Assembly (NCBI GenBank): GCA_965371245.1
Contig: CBDUXT010000104.1
Coordinates: forward strand, 1 to 18,047
Source: CBDUXT01 sp965371245
GTDB lineage: Bacteria; Planctomycetota; Phycisphaerae; UBA1845
Length of the DNA: 18,047 bases
Direction of reading: 5' to 3'
Of this stretch, positions 7,312 through 13,931 are shown piece by piece; position 1 is the first letter of the stretch, and each line of letters starts with the position of its first letter. The translations under genes were made by a program, and so were the position numbers. The notes below the pieces were generated by a model that was given only the letters and a program-made list of their open reading frames with translations, searched no databases and had not been told where the DNA came from.

Positions 7312-8439
7312 ATGAAAGACATGACCTCTCAGTTCGGCCGCGTCGTCGCGCTCCTTGCCGTACTCGCCACGAACGCCGCCGCGCAACTTGGGGTTCGGAA
7401 CCCGACCTTCTCACTTGAGGCCGTTGCGGTCAACAAGGTTCCTGTTTTGGAGACGTCCAGGGGAGAGATTTCCGTCAACCGACGCGATGTGATCCTTTGC
7501 GAAATCTACCTTCGGGACTGGTCACCGGACGGGGAGTTGCTTCGCGGGTATCAGGCCGACCTCGAGGATCCCAGTTGGATCAGCGGCGACACGGGTTCCA
7601 TCAAGCCCGTGGACCACGAGAAGACGGCCGCCAAGGCGGTGGCTAACGAGAACAGTGTCTTCATCGATGAGCACCATCCCCGGTGGATCTTCGGGAAGAC
7701 CAAGATGATCACCTCACCCGACAAGGTCGGCTATCGCTATATGGGCATGGTCACCAACCCCGCGAACGCAAGACGCCATCCGCAGGACGGCACGAAGTAC
7801 TACTGCGGAAGCCTTGTGATGAGGGTCTCCAGCGACGCGTCGGGCACGTTCACACTGCGACTCGATGTGGCCAATTCCCTCCTGCTGGACCCCGAATCCC
7901 AGCCCATCATTCCGATCGACTACGAACACCTCAAGATCCACGTGCGGACGAACGTATTGCGCGTTCTGGTGAGCGCCCCCACCACCGGAAGCATCAACGC
8001 GCGGCGGCCTCATCGACCCGGTAGCGGGTGGGACCGTGCGGTCTTGACGTTCGATTCGAATACCGAGGCGATCACACCGACCGATTTCGCGGTCGAAGAC
8101 GGAACGTATGCACCGCCGCGGGTCCAGCGCGTGGTGCCCGACGGCAAGCGCATCACGGTTGTCCTGGACCGCCCGATCAGCACGGGCCGATGGACCACCA
8201 TTACGTACACCCCCAGCGGCACCGGGACGCGACTCGGATCGTTGCCGGGCGATACCACCGGCAACGGCGTCCTCGATCGCGATGACGTCTTCGCCGTGTT
8301 CGCGGAGCCCGGCGGCACGGAGCCCCCTCTCTACCAAATCGATGTGAACGGTGACGGGCGCCGCGGGATCCGCGACGCCCTGCGGGCAATCGAGCTGTTG
8401 CAGGACCCCGACGTCTACCGAACCAAGCTCAACGACTAG
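7312..8439 (+). CDS. Secreted dockerin-type protein, tandem paralogue 2
   Basis: 375 residues, paralogue of the preceding gene with the same architecture. GAGG seven bases before the ATG supports this start. Signal peptide about 1-24 (MKDMTSQFGRVVALLAVLATNAAA), beta-rich domain about 26-215 (RRDVILCEIYLRDWSP, SVFIDEHHPRWIF, CGSLVMRVSSDASGTFTLRL), spacer domain starting SAPTTGSINARRPHRPG, then a dockerin-like pair: loop one 314-325 (DTTGNGVLDRDD) and loop two 344-355 (DVNGDGRRGIRD), ending DVYRTKLND. The middle of the first domain (residues about 112-150, KTKMITSPDKVGYRYMG) differs most from its twin, so the copies may recognise different partners. The dockerin loops keep the calcium-ligand positions. 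No enzymatic motif is visible; function beyond calcium-dependent attachment is unknown. Confidence 0.92.
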   Translation: MKDMTSQFGRVVALLAVLATNAAAQLGVRNPTFSLEAVAVNKVPVLETSRGEISVNRRDVILCEIYLRDWSPDGELLRGYQADLEDPSWISGDTGSIKPVDHEKTAAKAVANENSVFIDEHHPRWIFGKTKMITSPDKVGYRYMGMVTNPANARRHPQDGTKYYCGSLVMRVSSDASGTFTLRLDVANSLLLDPESQPIIPIDYEHLKIHVRTNVLRVLVSAPTTGSINARRPHRPGSGWDRAVLTFDSNTEAITPTDFAVEDGTYAPPRVQRVVPDGKRITVVLDRPISTGRWTTITYTPSGTGTRLGSLPGDTTGNGVLDRDDVFAVFAEPGGTEPPLYQIDVNGDGRRGIRDALRAIELLQDPDVYRTKLND

Positions 8440-8677
8440 TGCCGCGACACAAATGGATTGATGGGTACGACGTTCCGGCGCTCCAGGCCGGGTTCTGCGA
8501 CGAACGACATGGCGGCGCTGCGCTTGGCCATGGCACCCACCATTTCACGCGTGTCGGACGACCAGGCTGCCGGATCGAAGCGCTTGGGCAATGGAACCGT
8601 TCGCGGACGGGTTGTCGCCGGGGACTGTGCAAGGCGTGCCGCCCGAGCACCTCGCGGCCTCGGTCATGCCTGGGGGA
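8440..8677. other. Convergent intergenic junction
   Basis: 238 bp between the stop of the plus-strand dockerin gene and the stop of the minus-strand 1723-residue gene. I see no strong hairpin followed by a T-run on either strand, so termination here is not explained by a classical intrinsic terminator. On the minus strand a frame of 75 codons (8663 down to 8436) is open and ends in a TAG that overlaps the TAG of the plus-strand gene by two bases. It has no credible start or ribosome site. Confidence 0.5.
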
Positions 8678-11600
8678 CTACTCGCAGGGGTTCGGACAGG
8701 GCAAGGATGCTCCGGAGAAAGCATCGAGGGCGCTAGTCATGTCAATGATGTCGATACCCCGATCGGGCACGCAAGGCGTGCTTCCAGTACCCCACAGGTC
8801 CACCGCCTGAAGCGTCACCCCGTCCTCGAAGACACCGGAGAAGGCGTCTACGATCCGGACGACGTCCAGGATGGTCACCAACCCACCGGAGTTGTCCGTG
8901 TCGGCCCAGGCCCAGGTCTGCGCGACCAGCGGCGTAGAGCGATCAATCCCAGCGCCCGTGTCGCATTCCGTCTGGAAGGCATAAGAAGTACTCGGGCGGA
9001 TCTCCTCGCCACGGACGTGAACGGTCCGCCACTCCGCGGGCGTCCTGAAGACCGGCGTGGATCCCAAACGCCCGTTCGCTTGCACGAAGGCGTTGACGCA
9101 CGCAATACCCGGATCCACGCCCGTCACCACGATCGCCACGCTCGTTAGACCCGGCAACGGGGTCACATCCACATAACGCGAACCGGATGCCTGAACCGCC
9201 GGCGCCTGACACCCGCAGAGGTCATTGATTTCGTCGCACAGCGCCGGCGAATCGCAGGGGTTCCCAGAAGCCAGGCAGCCCAGAAGCGTGTTGCAAAACT
9301 CCTGGCCGTTGCAAAACTGGCCGTCGTCGCAGAACGGATCGCTCGGATCGTGGGTGCAGCTTCCTGCGACACATTGGTCAACCGTACACGCGATACCGTC
9401 ATCGGCGCAATCGAGCACCGTAAAGCACTCGACGCAGGCGTCGCCGCTCTCGTCGCACAACAACCCGGGGCAGGTGTCGCCTGCTCCGACGCAAACACGA
9501 TTAACGCATGTGTCCGTCGGCGTACAGAACAGCCCATCGTCACACGGAAGGCTGTTCGCGGCATTACCACAGGATCCGAACAAGCAGGTGTCAGTCGTGC
9601 AGATGTTGTCGTCATCGCAATCGGCATCGACGATACACTGCACACAGACATCGACGCTCTCGTTACACACCAGCGAGGCGCCACAGGTCGCCCCGCCGCC
9701 CATGCAGGCACCGCCGCTGCACGTATCGAAGGCGGTACAGAACAAGCCATCGTCGCAAACGACCGAATTCGGTGTTCTCACGCACACGTTCGAGACGCAG
9801 GTGTCATCCGTACACGGGTTCGCGTCGTCGCAATCGGCCGCGATCAGACACTCGACGCACCGATCCGTCGGTTCGTCGCAGATGAGCCCCGGACACGTGT
9901 CTCCGCTTCCCACACAACTCCCGCCGGAGCAAACATCGGTGACCGTGCAGAAGTTGCCGTCGTCGCAGGAGACGAAGTTGTTCGGGTTCACGCAGCTTCC
10001 CGTCGCGTTGCAAACGTCCTCGGTGCAAACGTTGCCGTCGTCACAATGCGCGGCGCTGAGGCACGCGACGCAGGCATCGAGCGATTCGCTGCAACGCAGC
10101 GGCAACGAGCATGCCGCCCCGGTACCGCCGCACACGCCGCCGGAGCACACGTCCCCGGTCGTGCAGAACAGACCGTCGTCGCACGCCAACAGATTGTTCG
10201 CGATCTGGCAGAAGCCTCCCACGCATGTGTCGGTGGTACAAAGGTTGCTGTCATCGCAATCGATGTTGAGCAGGCAGTCCGTGACCACAACGGAGTCGGT
10301 GCCGAGCGTTCCGGTCAGGTTGACACCGAGCAGCGAAGCCGCACCCAGTACGCGCGTCACGGTAAAAGCGCCCTGTGCCGGTGTGAGAGCCAGCGAGGTG
10401 GTCGGCGAGGCCTGCAGCGCGAGGAACTCAAACGTGGTGACCAACGTGCCCGCGGGCGTGACGGTGGCGCCCGTCTGGAAACTGGCTACCGCTTGATACA
10501 GAACGTCACCATCGTTGCCGGGCACCGAGCCACCGAACGGCGCGTTCAGCCCGTCCGCGCCGGAATCGTCGGGGAACGCCGACCCCAACCACTCGGTCTG
10601 TACCGGGTCGATCTTCCCGACAAGCGACAGAACCGTCGAATCCCACGCGAGGATCGCTTCAACCGTCGCCACCGGCAGGTCCGAACACGTGGCTGACCTG
10701 GCTACCAGGTCAAATCGGACCACCTGCCCCACACGCACCGTCGACTGCGTGGCCACCAGGACCAAATCCACCAGCGGGGTTCCGGCGAGCGTTCCCTCGC
10801 AGGAACCGTCCACACAAATGTCATTGGTCGTACAGATCAGACCGTCGTCACAGGCGCCGCCTTCGTTTCGGCTCTGCGCCTGGCATACTCCATTCGTTGG
10901 GTTGCACGAACCGACGTTGCACACGTCGTCAAGACTCGAGCAGTCGGCCGGCGAACCAACGCACATCCCCGCCTGACACGTGTCATCGACGAGGCAACGG
11001 TCACCGTCGTCACAGACGGTTCCGTTGATCACGGGCGTGATGATGGCGCAGTTCCCCGTCGCCCCCGCAGGGTCGCAGGTGGCCACGTTGCACTGGTCCG
11101 AGACCGCCGAGCAATCCACCGGGAACCCGGGCGCACAGAAACCGCCGGCGCATTGGTCACCAACGGTACACACATCAGCATCGTCGCAAACGATGGCGTT
11201 GTTGGTGCGTACACAGGCGCCCAGGGTGCAGAAATCGTCGGTACACAGGTTGTTGTCGTCGCAATCCGCACTCACCAGGCACTCGGCACACACATCGCCG
11301 ACCTCGTTGCAGAAGGTTCCCGGGCACGGATCGCCGCTGCCGGTGCAGACCCCGGCCGTGCAGACGTCGGTGGCTGTGCAAAACGCGCCGTCATCGCACA
11401 CCGTATTGTCGGCCACCGGCGTAAGCGTGTCGCAGTTGCCGGACGCGCCCACCGCCGAGCATGACGCAACATTGCATTGATCGCTCGCGGTGGTGCAATC
11501 CACGGGCAGTCCGCCCGTACACACCCCCGTCTGGCAGGTCTCGGTCAGCGTGCATGGGTCGAGATCGTCGCACGCAAGGCCGTCATTGATCGGTGAGGGC

Positions 11601-13849
11601 TCGCATATGCCCGTCAGCGCGTTGCAGACCCCGACGTTGCAACCGTCGTCAAGCCCCGAACAATCGACCGGCGGTCCGCCGCACACTCCGCTCGCGCAGA
11701 CATCCGGCGCCGTGCAGGGAACGGCGTCGTCACACGCCCCTCCTTCGTTGGCCGGTCGTGCCTCACAGACGCCCGTCACCGCGTTGCACGTTCCCAGATT
11801 GCAGACATCGTCAAAGGCGGCGCAATCGACCGCCGTACCTTGGCAGATCCCCGCGACGCAGAGATCCGTGAGAGTGCAGATGTTCAGGTCGTCGCAGACG
11901 CCGCCCTCGTTGGTCGCAGCCACCTCACAAACGCCCGTTGCCCCGTTACAAACACCCGCACCACAGGTGCTATCCAATCCAGAGCAATCGATCGGCGTGC
12001 CCACACATAGCAGGCCCGCACAGGTGTCGCTCTGCGTACAGAGGTTCCCATCGTCACAGGCGCCGACCACCGCGGTCTCCTCGCACACGCCTGCATTGCA
12101 GACGTTCAGCGTGCAGGTGTTCCCATCGTCACAGTCGGCGTCGATGAGGCACGCCCCGGCGACCACGGTGATGGTGCCGTCGATCAACCCGGTGACAAGA
12201 CCTGTCCATTGGCTCGCGCTGACGTTCGGACTCAGCGTCACATCCCAGACACCGTCGGCGCCGGCACCGGCAACAACGGGAAAGCTCGTCAGGGGACCTG
12301 AAAAGCTCGTGAGTTCCGGCTCGAAGGAGCCATTGTCGTCCACGCTGCCGTTGAGCGTGGGGGACAGACCCGGTGAATCCGTATCTAACGCGTTAAACGA
12401 TCCGGCGGTGGGCCAAGGATCGCCGACCTGCAGAATGTCCACCGGCGGCGCGGGGGTGAACGTAAGCGTCCCCACCGCACCCGCGCGGGGGATCAATTCG
12501 ACCAGTATCTCAAGCCCGAAGGCCATGCGATCCAGAAGCGCCCCCGAGACGACGATGTTCGTCGTGCCGCCGGGTGGCATCGCCAGGCTTGCGACCGAGA
12601 GGCTGATGGCCGGAACCACCGTAATCGTGCCGGGCGCAAGGGTGGTCGCCACATCTTTCCAGCCGCTGATGCCCGCCGAAGTCGCGAGCACAACATCCCA
12701 CACCCCCGCCGCATCGGCGCTGATCGCAACCGGGAAGCTCGCGAGCGAACCGGTGAAGGTCAGCGGGGCCGCTACAAACGTACCGTTGTCCGTACTGGAG
12801 CCGTTAAGGACTGACGAGCCCGTGGCATCCGTGTCAAAGGCGCCGAAGGATCCGGCGCCGGCCCATGGATCGTCGATCTGAAGAATATCGGTCGGCGGCG
12901 CGGGCGTGAACACGACCGTACCGAGCGTGCCCGCCCGCGGGATCAACTCCACAAAAATTTCAACTCTGTCGGTTGAATCACCATCGATGCTCGCCAGGAT
13001 GATGGCGTCGGTCGTCGCCCCCTGCTGGGTCACCACACTCGCCACCGAAATCAGAGCGGCCTGTCCGACGCAAACGTCAAGCGCGTCATCACACAGCATG
13101 CCGGGACACGGATCGCTACCGGCCACACACGCTCCGCCCACGCACGACTCGTTGCCGTTGCAGAACAGCCCGTCATCACAGTCCGAAGCCCCAAGACAGT
13201 CGACACAGACGTCGCTGACTTCGTCACAGAGTTGTCCGGGACAGGGAGCGGAGCCGGCGACGCACACGAGACTGACGCACGCCTCCAGCCCGTTGCAGAA
13301 AGATCCGTCATCGCAGTCGGCATCGATGGAACAGCCCGCCGGACCCACCGTGATCGTTCCGGCTATCAAGACATTAGTCAGTCCGGTCCACCGGCTGTCC
13401 GCCACCGACGTGGCCAACACTACGTCCCAAACACCGTTGGCGCTTGCATCGGCCACGACGGGAAACGATGACAACGGTCCGGAGTAGGTCACAAAATCCG
13501 CATTAGCGCCGCTGTCATCGACGCTGCCGTTTAACAAGGGCGACCCGCTGACGTCCGTATCAAGGCCACTGAAGGTCCCGAATGTGGGCCACGGATCGCC
13601 AGCCTGAGTGATGTCGGTGGGCGGCGCGGACGTGAAGGTTACGGTTCCGATCGCACCCGCGCGGGGGACGAGCTCGACGAGAATCTCGACGCCGAACGTT
13701 GATTCGTTGTTGACCGCGCCCGAGACAATGACGACCGCCGTGCTGGCCGGGGTCATCGCCAGGTTTGCCACGGAGAGCTCTGCGCCGATCAGCGCGCGTC
13801 CACCCAGCGCCGCGACCACCAACCCCATCGCCAAGATTCTGCGCACCAT
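8678..13849 (-). CDS. Giant secreted protein: three beta domains, Cys-rich arrays, cohesin-like domain, LDAFSG C-terminus
   Basis: 1723 residues from ATG 13849. AAGGGA six bases upstream and an immediate signal peptide (MVRRILAMGLVVAALGGRALIGA, 1-23) favour it over an in-frame GTG at 13894. Residues 24-168, 265-411 and 414-562 are three copies of one beta domain (FGxEILVELIPRAG, TFTPAPP, GDPWP, DTD, GVWDV, GTITV). Cys-rich repeats fill about 173-262, 567-1020 and 1193-1546 in several flavours (CDDGLFCNGNESC, CDDLNICTLTDLC, CLIAADCDDANPCTDDTC). Residues about 1024-1190 are a cohesin-like domain (VDLVLVATQSTVRVGQVVRF, AILAWDSTVLSLVG, LVTTFEFLALQ). Residues about 1547-1723 are the shared C-terminal module (GSRYVDVTPLPG, AEWRTVHVRG, two DAFSG motifs, final CPNPCE). 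It is last in the probable three-gene minus-strand operon. Likely a disulfide-rich extracellular scaffold or fibre. No catalytic motif is seen; function is unknown. Confidence 0.93.
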   Translation of the reverse strand: MVRRILAMGLVVAALGGRALIGAELSVANLAMTPASTAVVIVSGAVNNESTFGVEILVELVPRAGAIGTVTFTSAPPTDITQAGDPWPTFGTFSGLDTDVSGSPLLNGSVDDSGANADFVTYSGPLSSFPVVADASANGVWDVVLATSVADSRWTGLTNVLIAGTITVGPAGCSIDADCDDGSFCNGLEACVSLVCVAGSAPCPGQLCDEVSDVCVDCLGASDCDDGLFCNGNESCVGGACVAGSDPCPGMLCDDALDVCVGQAALISVASVVTQQGATTDAIILASIDGDSTDRVEIFVELIPRAGTLGTVVFTPAPPTDILQIDDPWAGAGSFGAFDTDATGSSVLNGSSTDNGTFVAAPLTFTGSLASFPVAISADAAGVWDVVLATSAGISGWKDVATTLAPGTITVVPAISLSVASLAMPPGGTTNIVVSGALLDRMAFGLEILVELIPRAGAVGTLTFTPAPPVDILQVGDPWPTAGSFNALDTDSPGLSPTLNGSVDDNGSFEPELTSFSGPLTSFPVVAGAGADGVWDVTLSPNVSASQWTGLVTGLIDGTITVVAGACLIDADCDDGNTCTLNVCNAGVCEETAVVGACDDGNLCTQSDTCAGLLCVGTPIDCSGLDSTCGAGVCNGATGVCEVAATNEGGVCDDLNICTLTDLCVAGICQGTAVDCAAFDDVCNLGTCNAVTGVCEARPANEGGACDDAVPCTAPDVCASGVCGGPPVDCSGLDDGCNVGVCNALTGICEPSPINDGLACDDLDPCTLTETCQTGVCTGGLPVDCTTASDQCNVASCSAVGASGNCDTLTPVADNTVCDDGAFCTATDVCTAGVCTGSGDPCPGTFCNEVGDVCAECLVSADCDDNNLCTDDFCTLGACVRTNNAIVCDDADVCTVGDQCAGGFCAPGFPVDCSAVSDQCNVATCDPAGATGNCAIITPVINGTVCDDGDRCLVDDTCQAGMCVGSPADCSSLDDVCNVGSCNPTNGVCQAQSRNEGGACDDGLICTTNDICVDGSCEGTLAGTPLVDLVLVATQSTVRVGQVVRFDLVARSATCSDLPVATVEAILAWDSTVLSLVGKIDPVQTEWLGSAFPDDSGADGLNAPFGGSVPGNDGDVLYQAVASFQTGATVTPAGTLVTTFEFLALQASPTTSLALTPAQGAFTVTRVLGAASLLGVNLTGTLGTDSVVVTDCLLNIDCDDSNLCTTDTCVGGFCQIANNLLACDDGLFCTTGDVCSGGVCGGTGAACSLPLRCSESLDACVACLSAAHCDDGNVCTEDVCNATGSCVNPNNFVSCDDGNFCTVTDVCSGGSCVGSGDTCPGLICDEPTDRCVECLIAADCDDANPCTDDTCVSNVCVRTPNSVVCDDGLFCTAFDTCSGGACMGGGATCGASLVCNESVDVCVQCIVDADCDDDNICTTDTCLFGSCGNAANSLPCDDGLFCTPTDTCVNRVCVGAGDTCPGLLCDESGDACVECFTVLDCADDGIACTVDQCVAGSCTHDPSDPFCDDGQFCNGQEFCNTLLGCLASGNPCDSPALCDEINDLCGCQAPAVQASGSRYVDVTPLPGLTSVAIVVTGVDPGIACVNAFVQANGRLGSTPVFRTPAEWRTVHVRGEEIRPSTSYAFQTECDTGAGIDRSTPLVAQTWAWADTDNSGGLVTILDVVRIVDAFSGVFEDGVTLQAVDLWGTGSTPCVPDRGIDIIDMTSALDAFSGASLPCPNPCE
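12164..13780 (-). repeat. Three copies of a ~147-residue beta domain inside the 1723-residue protein
   Basis: Copies lie at about 13346-13780, 12617-13057 and 12164-12610. The first and second are separated by a Cys-rich island, while the second and third are almost directly adjacent. Each holds (V/I)ELxPRAG, a TFTxAPPxDI stretch, DPW, DTD, LNGS, SFPV and GVWDV in the same order. A fourth, single copy sits in the product of the gene at 16605 (VELSPRSGETGTVTF, GDPWG, DTD, LGTWDV), so the domain was both shuffled between genes and amplified within one. Confidence 0.88.
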
Positions 13850-13855
13850 GCTCAG

Positions 13856-13861
13856 TCCCTT
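13856..13861 (-). promoter_or_regulatory. Ribosome binding site supporting the start at 13849
   Basis: On the minus strand AAGGGA precedes ATG 13849 by six bases. It decides between this ATG and the GTG at 13894, which would add 15 mainly polar residues (ending RRRKGLS) before the signal peptide. Confidence 0.65.
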
Positions 13862-13931
13862 GCGCCGCCTACTATTGGCCACGCCCTGTGTCACGCGATT
13901 CCGTCACAGCTCCATGTATTCACGACGCCTC

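Larger units (their letters stand above)
6095..8439 (+). repeat. Tandem gene duplication, unit 1185 bp, including leader
   Basis: The two genes at 6127 and 7312 align over their whole length, and the similarity extends upstream of the ATG. CTTCCGG(G/A)TGGATCGTTTC begins at 6095 and again at 7280, exactly 1185 bp apart, as do the two start codons. The ribosome site and the first codons (AACTTCATGAAAGAC) are also shared. The protein copies have diverged most around residues 110-150, so this is an established paralogous pair and not an assembly artefact. Confidence 0.9.

Noticed and set aside
9225..10496. Long plus-strand frame (423 codons) opposite the Cys-rich part of the 1723-residue gene
   Set aside because: It is antisense to clear Cys repeats. 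The GAY/TGY-rich codons of the repeats leave the complementary frames free of stops, and the translation is Ser/Gln/Thr/Pro-rich with no domain or ribosome site.
11490..12881. Plus-strand frame of 463 codons opposite the same gene
   Set aside because: Same compositional effect. It runs through two different domain types of the real gene without any domain of its own.
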